Notes under the pieces: generated by a model
The model's database searches: none
What the model saw: the letters and a program-made list of their open reading frames with translations, nothing else
Told to the model about the DNA's origin: nothing
Translations under genes and position numbers: made by a program
NCBI GenBank assembly: GCA_002633005.1
Contig: NMRA01000095.1
Span: 437,881 to 497,880, forward strand
Direction of reading: 5' to 3'
Origin: Phoronis australis
Taxonomy: Eukaryota; Phoronida; Phoronidae
DNA length: 60,000 bases
Shown: positions 38,837 to 49,932 of the stretch, one piece after another
Numbering within the stretch: the stretch's first letter is position 1
Layout of the letters: the number at the start of each line of letters is the position of its first letter

Positions 38837-41400
38837 GTTTTTCAAAAAAGTTGCTGACCTTGATGGAAATAGTTGCAGACTGGAACTTTTTTCTTAAGTA
38901 GTAAGTGCAGGGCTTAGAAGAAGTGGAATACAGACCAGAACCAACTAATGATTTGTGCCTAATCTTTAAGACTAACGCTGAGAGTTCAGCTGACTGGCTG
39001 CGAATGCCAAAAAACAATTTTCTTCTTTTCTTGTTTCCGCGAGACATCCCGACATACAGCCTTGTACAACAATAAAAAATAAAAGTAGTTATTTTTCGCC
39101 GCGTGTGATTCCCAGTAAAAACAGATCGAGTTTCATTGTCAATAATCTGACAAGGCTGCTCTATGAGGCCTCACTGTATTCTTGTTCTTGTCAGCCGGAG
39201 CAGCAGGAAGCATCAATTTGGCTACTTTTTACTTGATTTGCTATATTTTTCCTGCCCGCAGGTGTCACTGTCTTATTTGGTTGACATCACTCAATTTTCT
39301 CTCGGTGTCTCGTTTCATCTTACGGCGTTCAAGGCCCATTTTTGACAAGGGCGTGTTGGCCATTCATGAACCTTAAGTTTCAGGTATTTTTGCCAGTTCA
39401 CCAAATGCATTTTCCTTGCTCGTTAACAAAAAATCTGATGTGATCTCAAAAGGAAACACCCAAGACATTACGCGGTGAAGTTATCAAATTTAAATCTCAA
39501 TGGGGCAAAAAGGAGGATTTTATTTTGTCAAATTTCCCACCAAATTTAACTATAGCGTAAATAAATTTTACTCAATGCATTTTGCATTTGTCGTCAAATA
39601 AACCATAGTGAAATTGTGAGAATTTGGTAACACTTGAAAGATTGGAAGAATAAGTTTTACCAATCATTTTTCTTTGCATTTGAATGAATCGTATGGCAGT
39701 TAGTGTCAGTAATCAGACATACCAGTGTATCTGCTCATTTTGTTTCGCTAATAGATGTTAGCATTTCTTTTTTTTTTTTTCGGCAAACAAATCCATGTAA
39801 GCTTTACAGGATTTATATTTAGAAACATGTTAGGACTTTAAATCAAAGATTTTCCTGGACAAATGGCGCCAGCCGATTTAATAATTTACACACAAGTTTT
39901 CATCTACAAGAATTAACATTTTACCCCAGTGTTCATTTCCCATAAGACAAATAAAAAATTGTCCCCCTTGTTCGAACTGTGATCTTTGGAGCGATTGTTT
40001 GCCATAGTGTCCCCCAGTGGACAGTGATTATTGGTCATATTTGATTACTACAATGAAATATTTAACCTCAGTGTCAACAGTTGATCACAAATTGGTTGTA
40101 TTCTCTTGTTGTGAATTATTCAAAGACACCTAAGTGCGCCGCTTGTCTGTACACGAACATGTTTTTTGTCTACTTTTAGTATGAAAACCCTATTAGCATG
40201 CCATCAGTGGTGCTATATGGAAGTTGGGTCAGTGTGAATACATTAGGTTGTTTTATGAGACCTAATTTAATTTCCCGATCTCAATAAAACTGTTCCATTA
40301 TTACATTACAAATCTAAAAGCCTGTAGTTCATTTGAAGTGCTTCTTTGTGGCATTTTGAAGCAACCACAACCAGTTCATGACACCAGATGAACCAGTTTT
40401 GACCAGGAGCAATTTTATACCAGGGTATCTTTGGGTTTTTCAAGTACCATTTGATTGTGAAAATGTGTGTAGGAAGCAGGCGGTGACAGAGTGTGTGACC
40501 TGAATGAGATAATAATGAATGTTGAAGCACGTGCAGGTCAGGGTTCAAGTTTTGTTGTGAAAACCTGAAAAAATGTACTCCTACATATCAAAACTGGGAA
40601 ATGGGCGACCGTAGGTGTGGTTACTGGTTTCAGCAGAAACTGGAAGATAATGCAGTTGGGAGATAAAAGGTTGTTTTTTTCAAGTTCCGAAAAATGGAGA
40701 GCTCTGGGAAGATGAGAGTTTCAGTAATTTTGTGGGTTTAACTATAAACTGGCATCCTTGTCGTAGACTCACTGAAATGTGAAGTCCGGCGGCGCTTATA
40801 AGTTGGCTGATTTTAACAGGCTCTTTGTCTGACAGAAAGTTACATTTCAGTTGGGCTGTCAGTGACATAATCAAATATTCTACTTTTGAGAAACAAAATG
40901 ATAAACAGATGTCATCAGTAATTCCGATTGGAATGTCTTTGCGCTCACCTTTCTTGCGTTATGTAGGGGTCGAAGCAGTGCTGAACACACATAATGCCAA
41001 AGCTTTTATTATATCTGCCTAGCTAGGTAATTGATTCATTAGCCAGGGAGAGCTGTTAAGATGGATAATATAATCACCTATAGTGTAAATGAGGAAACAA
41101 GCGGAGTTCACAGACCTGCCCTGCCTTCTTTGGTCATATTGTTGTTAGCCTGTAGAAATATGAGATAGTCTATTGAGCCAGTAAGCTATTTCCCTGTTGT
41201 TCTTGTTGTTGGTGGACTTGTTAAAAGCATTTGATCTGACGCGTTAGCTATATTGTTGCAAAAGCATTTCTGATTCATTGGAATCTTATGTGTTTAATTC
41301 CAAAAGTTACATGGTTGTCGTGTAATAACTGATAACTTGATATATTCAGTTATTGCGATGATTTATTTCTGTTGGGATCGTTCGAAGCAATAAAACGTTA

Positions 41401-41625
41401 CAGTGAAATGGCATTAATTTAGGTCACAACATGGGCGACAAGTGAAATGTTTTTCAAGCAACGCCAAATGAATGCTACACCACTTGTGAAGATCTATACC
41501 ACAGTTACCACCACACAATGATTCTGAGATATTGTGGACGTTCATAACAGTGTTAGAAGCGTATGAAAAATGAAAAAGGACAAATTTGGCAGAAATTTCC
41601 GTTCGAAATTGGTGATATTTTACCA
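41401..41625. mobile_element. Short TA-flanked inverted-repeat element (MITE), copy 4
   Basis: Starts CAGTGAAATGGC after TA (41399-41400) and ends GGTGATATTTTACCA before TA (41626-41627). The right end reversed, TGGTAAAATATCACCAATTT, closely matches the left end of copy 1. The inner word ACAACATGGGCGACAAGTGA links it to copy 3. It is 225 bp with no coding frame. Confidence 0.65.
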
Positions 41626-44417
41626 TATCTGGCTACCTGCTTAATATTTTATTTTGCGTTATGGCAGTTGTTGAGTGAATCGGTACATCCATCATAATTA
41701 CTTGCTTCTTTTATAGTTTTAGCATTTTCTATAGTTATAATTCATTATTAAGACAATGTTGTTCAATGCCGCAACATGGCTACGTCTTCACAAAACCGTC
41801 CCGAAAGACATATCGACTAACTTCTCTATTCACTGTTCAAAGCATTTAACATCAAACATTTATTAATGTTATCTGCCAGACTGGAGCATCTAATGTGTTG
41901 CATATGTTTATTATATTCATTGCCGCTAATTGCATTCTGTTAATTACATCCGGTGATGTCTGGTAATCATTTAATGGCCTGGCTTGCCTTTGTGTTGAAC
42001 AAGCTAGAGGATGTTTACAACACAATGAGGGTTGTCTGGTTGGACTTAAAACAAATCCCTGTGATCCCACTGGAAACCTTGGGTTATGGTTCTACAGCTA
42101 TAAAGAGATTTGTAATTGGGCTATTCGATGTTCTCTAATGAAGGAGATAGAATTCAAAGTTTTGTAATTGTCGTTCCTCACTGGATTGTGTCCATAATGG
42201 GAGGTTTAGTTTCTCTAGCCACAATGGAGGTTGAACTCAACCCTGCTAATGTCAGGCGATGTCTTGATGGCAGATCCTAGTGAACAACAGTCATGATGCA
42301 TTAGTCATCAAGTTTGAAGAAAAAATGTGTTGTGTTTCTTGGCAATGTTGCACAATGTTCTGTGGCTTTCTGGCCGTTCCTTTCATTGTAACACACCCTG
42401 GCTTGTGATGTCTGGAGAACCTGCGAATAGAATGGGAGTTCTGGGTAACTGTTGTTGTGGTTTACAGTTCAAATCAATGACCACCCGAAAGGATAGCACA
42501 TTGGCCCTACCTGAAACATCGCTTGTGGTATACATTTTGGTGGTGGTATTTCGCTTCATTGGTCTGGTTTGAATTATGGAAGAAATCCTGCTACAAATCT
42601 GTGCAAGTTGGACAAGTTTTTGAAAGCGAAACACTCCATGTCACTTATGCCATTTTTTTCTAAGAGATAAGAAATTTGCTTCAAGTGGTTTCTGTTCACA
42701 GTGATGTACGCAGTTTTGCCTGTTGTAAATCTCAGCATTTTTTGTCTAAACTTTTTTGTTTTACAACTTGTTTAGTGCCTATGTATTGTATTGTTTGTAC
42801 TTTAATGCAGTCTTCATAGGTTTGTGAGTGCCACATTCAGTGACCTTGACATAAACAATAAGCGACCTTGAAGTAAACAGTAAATACAATTTCCATCAGT
42901 TCAGGACTCACATTTCACCAAGTGTTTTTTAAAACCCCCATGATGAAGTAAGCGACGTGTCCAGTCTGTCAACACTCCCACTGGAGGCAGTCACCTTAAA
43001 TAAACTGCAGGGGCAAAAAATTAAATAATGCCCAATGTTCTAAACAAACCTTGTCTGGTTGGATGTGCTGCCCATCAGAAATTCACTGAAGTATGACAGG
43101 AGTACAGTGCTGCCATGGTGACGGGGCATCAGAGGGTGCCAGGGAGGGTGGGATTGGGAGCACCTTTGGGTGGGTTCTGTGCCAAGTGTACAAGTTGATG
43201 ATAGTTTCAAGTCACCACCTTGGCCGTGTGATTGTTTCAGCTTAATAGGGTGACTGGCTTTTGTAAACCGGCAAGAAAATAATGGATATTTTAAATAAAA
43301 CAGACTGTCCTTGTTGTGTAGCTCCATGTCTTTGGTTTCATATTACATTGTGAAGCTCAGTATGTATCACAGGCAAAAAAATAATAATACATTTTGCAAG
43401 TGACACTTTACTGTCTGAATGTATGAATGCAAATTTTGTCTATCCGCAGTTATGATGGATTTGTTATTTACAGTGTTGACAAGATGTGATTTTCTATAGT
43501 TAGTCTTGGTGCTATTGTTTATAATCTTCTCAAGTGAATAAACAACTTATTGGTTAGCAGTGGTGGTCATGCCTACTTGAAGCTACCTGATGCAGTTATT
43601 TTGTGCTTCATTCCAAGACAAAAAATCACCAGCTAGGCTTGGTCAGTTGATATGGTAACAGACTGCAATCTTGTGGGGTATATGTGAACTTTAGTCCATG
43701 ACTCTCAGGTGGCCTCATCATGGCTATTATGATGCATCTGTTTTAAGCACAACAACTCTGGCTTCAAAAGGTCAAAAAGGTAGCCTGTCTGCTTAATTGT
43801 TTTTGTTTCCTGTAACCATACTTTAATGTTTGTTGCCGAGGTCGGCTAAATGTGGCGTCGTATGGGTACATCTCAGAAACCCAACTCGTGGTGATTCACA
43901 GAGGTATTTGCTCATTTCGTCATCAATAAAACAATCATGGTGGTGTACTGTTTGCCCGCAAACAATTGTGTTGTACTTATCTATGGTGCAAGTAGCAAAG
44001 GTTGTGCCGAGGTTTCCGGGAGTCATGTTTCTTCACTTATCAAAAGTCGAATTCTTAATAACCGCCACATTTATGCAATGTACTCCTTTGCTTGCTCTTG
44101 GGTTTGAGTGAAAGTGCTTTTCCGGGTCTTGTGTTGAAGCTGGCTTGATGATCTGTTGACACTTGTCCGGTGTAGTCTCTGCAGAGTAGTCACTTTGACC
44201 TGCATTACAATAGGTCATTGCTGTTATTACTTTTTGATGATTTGCTCAACAAACGGCTTCCTCTGATACAGTAGCCATCAAAATATCCAGTGGCTTTATA
44301 GCTTCTCTGTTGATTACCGCTGTATATGACTACCCATTACTGTGTCGCAGTTTTCATTGCATCTAACAATATTGTGTATAGTTTTTGGATAACACGTGTC
44401 TTTCTTTGCTGTTTCAG

Positions 44418-44524
44418 CATCGCACAAGTCACCTTCTCCGCTGACCGTGGACGCACAGTCGCCACGGCAACCTACCTCACCTGCACAGGTGTCTCCGCGT
44501 GCACTCCAGTCGCCACATGCACAG
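44418..44524 (+). CDS. SoxD: SoxD coding exon 3
   Basis: Acceptor CTGTTTCAG ends at 44417; donor CAG|GTAAGA at 44525. Phase 1 in, phase 0 out. It encodes residues 176-211, a serine/proline/glutamine-rich linker (ASHKSPSPLTVDAQSPRQP, then TSPAQVSPRALQSPHAQ). Many SP pairs could be proline-directed kinase sites. Vertebrate SoxD proteins have a similar SPTSP-rich linker before the CtBP motif. Confidence 0.9.
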
Positions 44525-44938
44525 GTAAGAGGTTCTCAAGTGACACGTGTACAATGGGCGTCAAAAGATTTTAACAACAGTTGTTGTTATCAGTTGATAA
44601 AATTGATTTCTAAATACAACATTGTGCGACATTGCCTTCTGTTGTATGGAGCTGCTTACATACACCTTACACAAGGATCTATGACGTACAGTTTTAGAAT
44701 TTCTGTTATCCGCATGTACATATTTTCATTATTTGTTATTTCATTGTATTGTCTTTTTACAGTGGGCAATGTATGCACGTCGTTCACTGATGTTTTGTTA
44801 TAATTTTTTTTATATTATGTTATTTATTTTGTCAGTTTGATTTACCTTATTGCACATTTTTCAACTGGTCCCCAGGGAAGAACAGGCAGTCCAATCTAAA
44901 GTATAAATCACCAAAAACTGTATGAAACATGATACATA

Positions 44939-45020
44939 TTGTATTGCTCTGTATTGTATTGTATTGCATTGCATTGTACTGTATTGTATTGTATTGTATT
45001 GTATTGTATTGTATTGTGTT
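44939..45020 (+). repeat. (ATTGT)n pentanucleotide microsatellite
   Basis: About 16 copies of GTATT/ATTGT with a few GCATT and CTGT variants, ending 17 bases before the acceptor of exon 4. Every unit holds ATTGT, the core of a SOX-type site on the opposite strand (ACAAT). It forms part of the U-rich tract ahead of the splice site. Confidence 0.9.
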
Positions 45021-45037
45021 TTGTTTGATTGCAGCAG

Positions 45038-45161
45038 GTGCACATGTGGGTAAACTCAGGGTACATGACTGCTAACAGTCAGACTAACAACGACGACATG
45101 CCTTTGAATCTTACCAAACCAAAGAGCGAACAAAAACCAAAGGATGTTAATCACAACATAG
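45038..45161 (+). CDS. SoxD: SoxD coding exon 4: CtBP-type motif PLNLT
   Basis: Residues 212-252 plus one base. PLNLT at 233-237 matches the PLNLS sequence of vertebrate Sox5/6. That motif is known in Sox6 to bind the corepressor CtBP2, and is followed here by a lysine-rich KPKSEQKPK. Donor ATAG|GTGAGC at 45162, phase 1. The acceptor region reads GCAGCAG, a tandem NAG pair: splicing at 45035 instead of 45038 would add one glutamine (CAG) in frame. I chose the downstream AG arbitrarily; both keep the frame. Confidence 0.9.
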
Positions 45162-45596
45162 GTGAGCGGTAGTGGTCGTACTCAGTCACCCCTCTCCAAG
45201 ACCTCGGCCTGTAACCACCAAACTTTACTCTTATATCTACTCAAAGATTAACCAATCACAAGGCATGCTTTGAGTAAACGTTCACGGGATACAATTGGTT
45301 CATTCGAGTAAAGTTTGGTGGCCACAAGCCCTGATCCTCAATATTTGACAAAGAATGGGACACAGTGTTTTTCAAATGGGACACAGTGTTTTTCTAGTGT
45401 TAGGGTGTCATCAGTTGTGCTTAGACAATTTTTCACTGTATTATTGAGTATAAATGTACATAAACAAGTATTGCTATAAACGTGTCTCATTATTTTCTAT
45501 TTATGGCAACTTGTTCACGAATGTGCTATTCTATTTCTGACTCAATTCTCTGTTCTATCCGTGTGCCATACAACATGGATCCTTATTTTCTTTCAG

Positions 45597-45710
45597 CCAT
45601 GAGCGCGTCACACAGTGCTCACAGCCAATCACAGCCCATTGTGACACCGCCTCCAGCACACAGTAACCACAAGAAGACGAGTATACCCGACATCATGCCA
45701 CAGCACCTCG
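45597..45710 (+). CDS. SoxD: SoxD coding exon 5
   Basis: Acceptor TTTTCTTTCAG ends at 45596; donor CTCG|GTAAGG at 45711. Phase 1 in and out. It encodes residues 253-290, rich in serine, histidine and proline (MSASHSAHSQSQPIVTPPP, then NHKKTSIPDIMPQHL). No known domain. Directly after the donor the intron stays open in this frame through a 36-bp minisatellite (see that entry). Confidence 0.87.
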
Positions 45711-45721
45711 GTAAGGCAAGC

Positions 45722-46009
45722 ATGTCTCCGTCACAGGTCTACCTGTTGACTGGAAGCATGTCTCCGTCACAGGTCTACCTGTTGACTGGAATCATGTCTC
45801 CGTCACAGGTCTACCTGTTGACTGGAAGCATGTCTCCGTCACAGGTCTACCTGTTGACTGCAAGCATGTCTCCGTCACAGGTCTACCTGTTGACTATAAG
45901 CATGTCTCCGTCACAGGTCTACCTGTTGATTGCAAGCATGTCTCCGTCACAGGTCTACCTGTTGACTGCAAGCATGTCTCCGTCACAGGTCTACCTGTTG
46001 ACTGGAATC
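45722..46009 (+). repeat. Minisatellite, 8 copies of a 36-bp unit, in frame with exon 5
   Basis: Eight nearly identical units of exactly 36 bp, each starting ATGTCTCCGTCACAGGTC and each coding MSPSQVYLLTGS or a close variant in the frame of exon 5. The array starts 12 bases after the GT of the exon 5 donor. If the intron were retained, the frame would stay open to a stop at 46061-46063 and add about 118 residues to the SoxD N-terminal part, ending before the HMG box. Each unit holds a CAG|GT splice-like word. It is more likely an intronic repeat, since exons 5 and 6 join cleanly in phase. Confidence 0.95.
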
Positions 46010-46424
46010 AAGCTGTTGGTGTTAGTCGTGTTTGAAAGTATTCAATTGAATTTTGTACTTTAGACACAGTGACGACGACGATGACGGTGATAAATATAAT
46101 GGTAATTATGCTCCCACGTGGGTGCACTATGCCGTCATCCCCGTCCAGCGTCCGCTGCTCTATCCCCAAAACCCTTTGATGTATGTTCATGAAATTTTGC
46201 TCATATGTTCCTTTCATGGATGTGACATAATAATCAAATATTCAGACGGATCTGACTGTTGTGACGTGTGCTGTCTTTTCGCACTTGTGTTTTTACACGG
46301 TGTTCTGAGCAAGTGCATAAGAATTTTTTGTTTATTCATTTTTCTTGAGGACAAGTGCCTTTTCCCCACTGTGTTGGACAACATGAACAAATGTTTGATA
46401 CTGAATTCACTCCGATTATTCCAG

Positions 46425-46579
46425 GTATCCCAGGAAAGAGTCCTGTTGCCGGGCAGCCATTGTTAAACAACCCATTTGCCAACCTGGCAGCCCACGTGCG
46501 TCCTCCAATGAGCCTTCCACTGCCCTCACCACATCACACTGAACCCAAAAATTCCTTGTCACCATCAATGCTAGACAAG
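46425..46579 (+). CDS. SoxD: SoxD coding exon 6
   Basis: Acceptor GATTATTCCAG ends at 46424; donor AAG|GTAAGG at 46580. Phase 1 in, 0 out. It encodes residues 291-342: a proline-rich segment with NNPFANLAAHVRPPMSLPLP, then PSPHHTEPKNSLSPSMLDK. No named domain; it corresponds to the variable linker between the coiled coil and HMG box of SoxD. Confidence 0.87.
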
Positions 46580-46728
46580 GTAAGGAAAATTCCACTGCAT
46601 GGCTTCCTTTTCTGTTATGCACCATGACACCATAACAGCAGCAACATTGTGCTTTCTGTTAAAAAAACAAGTTTTTAGTGGGGACATCATGAACTAAATT
46701 TTTAGAAGTCTTGTCTGAAAAAATAAGG

Positions 46729-46842
46729 AACTGCCAAAATAACGAAGTGCCACAAAATAACAAACAGCCAAAATAACGAACTGCCAAAATAACGAACTGC
46801 CAAAGTAACGAACTGCCAAAATAACGTACTGCCAAAATAACG
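46729..46842 (+). repeat. Minisatellite, 7 copies of a 16-bp unit
   Basis: Seven diverged copies of AACTGCCAAAATAACG in SoxD intron 6. Units vary at one to three positions. It is read in all frames as a spurious open frame on the minus strand. No function indicated. Confidence 0.9.
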
Positions 46843-47252
46843 AAATGTCTGTTCTTGCCAAAGCCAGAGGTCAGTTCTAAACTGAAAAAGAAACATGATG
46901 AGAACAATTTTATAACGGAAGTGGGCCTAAATAAAAGCTTTGTTTTTTGACAGAAAGAACAAGTTTAATGCCGCTTTAAAAGACAGTTGTTGAAGTTTCA
47001 TATTTTACAAAAACTAAAGGTGTGAGAAGTCATGTGAAACATGTGTTAGTGCACAGAATCAAATGAATTATCAATGTTTTGATATTGTGCGCATGTCCCA
47101 TGCTTTCTCCTGTCAACTAAAAATACCAAACGTGGAATAGAGTAGTTGCTTTTTCGTTTCCTACGATATGCTTCACACATTAGCTGCAATTCTAAGATGG
47201 CCTTAATTTCATGTAGGAGGTGTGTTATATCTTTGTTGTTGTGTGTTGACTA

Positions 47253-47276
47253 TGTGTGTGTGTGTGTGTGTGTGTG
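47253..47276. repeat. (TG)n microsatellite
   Basis: Uninterrupted TG dinucleotide run in SoxD intron 6, followed by a GAGTGTG variant. Confidence 0.95.
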
Positions 47277-47487
47277 AGTGTGTTTGAAGATTGCCACTCA
47301 AAAATCTTCTCAGTGTTCTTTATTTCACCAATACTTCATCTGTTTCCTTCATTAAATCCTTTTTGGTGTATAACATAGTGTTTTTAATTTGTTGTTAATA
47401 ATCACTCGTTCACTTCTGTGTGTTTGATGCTCTCTGGCTAACCTTGCACTTATCTCACTGCTGCACTTGTTTTTCCACCCTTCACAG

Positions 47488-47737
47488 GTCAAATTGTCGA
47501 CCTCTGACCTCTCAACTCTGTCTTGGCAGGAGAAATTGGTGCAGGAGGCACTAGCGCAGCAATTGCCCACGCACTCGCTGCACAGTGCCCTCTACCCCAT
47601 GGCCATGCCCATGTACCTGCCGCGTCCCTCACTCGCCCCACAGATGGCGCAGCTGAGCCAGATCAGGACCCCGGCTGTGAAGGAGTCGCCAGTCGAGGAC
47701 GAAGTACCGCAATCGCAATACGTGCAGAATCTTCAGA
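47488..47737 (+). CDS. SoxD: SoxD coding exon 7
   Basis: Acceptor CCCTTCACAG ends at 47487; donor AGA|GTGAGT at 47738. Phase 0 in, 1 out. It encodes residues 343-425. A helix-prone stretch WQEKLVQEALAQQL (355-368) lies where vertebrate SoxD has its second coiled coil. Next come a methionine/proline-rich block (MAMPMYLPRPSLAP) and an acidic VEDEVPQSQ. A second AG at 47528-47529 (CTTGGCAG|GAG) would remove exactly 14 residues and keep the frame, so two isoforms are possible. The exon is GC-rich and clearly coding. Confidence 0.9.
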
Positions 47738-47936
47738 GTGAGTCTTCGTTTTGTGGGATTGTAAGAGTTCAACAGAAGGGGGTGTTAAACATGATAAAAG
47801 GCTGGCGTGACTTAGTTTTGTAATAACTCTCATTTGCTGTCTTAAGCCCTTCAATGTGGAGACAAAAATCAAGAGGAAGTGAAAAAGCATAGAAAATGAC
47901 ATTTTTGTTGCGAAGATTGAAAATAACTGAAACTGA

Positions 47937-48233
<297 letters not shown>

Positions 48234-48292
48234 TGAAAAATGTTCATGTCATCCGTATTGCCTCCTATATTGCTTTGATATCATCATAAATA

Positions 48293-48427
48293 GGATTCAG
48301 TATGGGAGACTGGTGGAGCCTGGTCAACTTGATATTTGGATTCAGTATGGGAGACTGGTGGAGCCTGGTCAACTTGATATGTGGATTCAGTATGGGAGAC
48401 TGTCGGAGCCTGGTCAACTTGATATGT
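48293..48427 (+). repeat. Minisatellite, 3 copies of a 45-bp unit
   Basis: Three near-identical 45-bp units starting GGATTCAGTATGGGAGACTG in the intron that splits the HMG box, 80 bp after the donor. A fourth copy is cut short after GGAT. The unit length is a multiple of three, so it stays open on both strands, but no splice sites make it an exon. Confidence 0.93.
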
Positions 48428-48721
48428 GGATCCACGTAGTGCCATTTAAGCTTTGTAGGTGACACAGAGACTCTAGTGGCTTTATCAAGAACTCTTGTTG
48501 TGCGTTGCAATACATTTTAAGCATTTATTGAAACATGACTTTACCTCGAGTGCAGCTAAATAGCAAAAGAGTCCTTCGATGCTGAAGCTCTTGTTAGTAA
48601 TTAGAGGAATTATCTTGTTTTATGAAATATCCGATGATATTTGATTGCTAATTTGCTGATCTCATCGCTCTCCAGTGTCACATGCTCACTGTGCATCATG
48701 GCTTCTTGTTGTATGATTCAG

Positions 48722-48827
48722 GAGCAAAATGGAAGTCAATGAGTAATGCGGAGAAACAGCCGTTCTATGAAGAACAGTCACGCCTGAGCAAACTGCATAT
48801 GGAGAAACACCCTGACTATCGCTACAG
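48722..48827 (+). CDS. SoxD: SoxD coding exon 9: second half of HMG box
   Basis: Residues 483-517 plus two bases. [20 protein letters not shown] and [14 protein letters not shown] carry helices 2 and 3 of the HMG box. Vertebrate Sox5/6 read GSRWK here, so S-R is replaced by A-K. Acceptor GTATGATTCAG ends at 48721; donor TACAG|GTAAGT at 48828, phase 2. Confidence 0.97.
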
Positions 48828-49455
48828 GTAAGTTGATTGTGGTTTACATGTCTTCGTGCCCAAGAACGTCACATACATGTTGACCATTTTTATTTCTGTG
48901 ATGCTAAAAACGCCAGGTTGGGCATGAATTAAGCAGCGCGATTTCATAAAAAATATTTTGGAAAGGAAAGTTTCTCAACCTGCGTTTTTTATCGAAGCCA
49001 TCTCAGAAAGATGTGTGTTTTCCTTTTCGTTTGGTTTAGTTTTAATATTGTAGTAGTTATTTACTAATTCGCGAAGACGGTCATCTAGGCAGTGTCCTGA
49101 CTCCACCCATCTTATTGCAAGGTCACAGGTCAAAACCTGACATGCATTTTACCTTTGACCTTCTGTTTTTGATAGGCCAAGTCGCAAAACCGGGTGAGCA
49201 TAAATCCCTTTACAGCTTGCAGCATGACCTGTGAAAATATATATTTTTTCACTGACTTTCACAGTAGTTAGAATTCACCCAGTCAAAGGCATTTGGCGAG
49301 TCAATCAAAGACTGGTTATGGTCATTAATGCATGCTGCCATGTGGCAATCATTTTACTGTTATCTACACTTCTTCTAAGAACACGGAACCATCTTCTGCT
49401 TTGGGTGTCAGTATGACCGACTGGAATTTTTGAACTGGAGAAGATGCTTTGTTGC

Positions 49456-49505
49456 CCATCAGTGTCACTACTCTGGCTGTCCATCAATGTCACTACTCTG
49501 GCTGT
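49456..49505 (+). repeat. Tandem duplication of a 25-bp unit
   Basis: Two units beginning CCATCAGTGTCACTACTCTG and CCATCAATGTCACTACTCTG, differing at one base, in SoxD intron 9. A recent local duplication. Confidence 0.9.
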
Positions 49506-49862
49506 CCTCAATGTTGTACTGCAATTATCGTCTGCTTTAGTTTTACTACCTCACTGCAAAATTTTCAGCTTTTCTTCATTGTTTCTGGTTGACGTATTCT
49601 TTACCTGTTGCCGGTCTACTGCCTGGGTTGTGCATGTACTCCGTCAGTGTCTGAGTTGGCGTTGTTGCCAAGAACATATCCAAGCAATGCTTTGCTCACT
49701 AACAGAATGCCAAATTTGCAAGTGCATGACTGTTGCAAATATCTTCAGCGGAATGTTAGTGCGTATGATACAGAGTAGAATTTGTCATTTTTCAGCTCAA
49801 ATTTTGGCGTATGTTGAGATACCAACAAAGTGTGATTGCAACCAGCATTAACTAGTCTCTTT

Positions 49863-49932
49863 TGTGAACATAGCTGTCATTGGTTCTCTCACATGACTGT
49901 GAACATGGCTGTCATTGGTTCTCTTACATGAC
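49863..49932 (+). repeat. Tandem duplication of a 35-bp unit
   Basis: Two units starting TGTGAACATAGCTGTCATTG and TGTGAACATGGCTGTCATTG, nearly identical, in SoxD intron 9. Confidence 0.9.

Larger units (their letters stand above)
35409..44417 (+). other. SoxD intron 2 (coding), 9.0 kb
   Basis: Contains a LINE fragment (38213-38836), MITE copy 4 (41401-41625) and a poly-T run near 39769. No Q-rich exon is visible. Segments at 35630-35890 and 36780-36960 have lower AT bias and TAATTAA-type words, and may be regulatory. One further SOX heptamer lies at 42221. Confidence 0.55.

Noticed and set aside
38697-39047. Minus-strand frame of 116 codons overlapping the retrotransposon relic
   Set aside because: It lies antisense to the RNase H relic and its tail repeats, with no recognisable motif.
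43040-43327. Minus-strand frame of 95 codons
   Set aside because: No splice sites or family match support it, and it lies in a SoxD intron on the other strand. It may overlap a less AT-rich non-coding patch.
44861-45043. Minus-strand frame of repeated QYNTI
   Set aside because: It is the ATTGT microsatellite read in translation.
45722-46009. Eight 36-bp direct repeats as a possible CRISPR array
   Set aside because: The units abut with no unique spacers, and the sequence is an intron of an animal gene. It is a minisatellite.
46659-46907. Minus-strand frame with repeated YFGSSLFWQFV-type words
   Set aside because: It is the 16-bp minisatellite read in translation.
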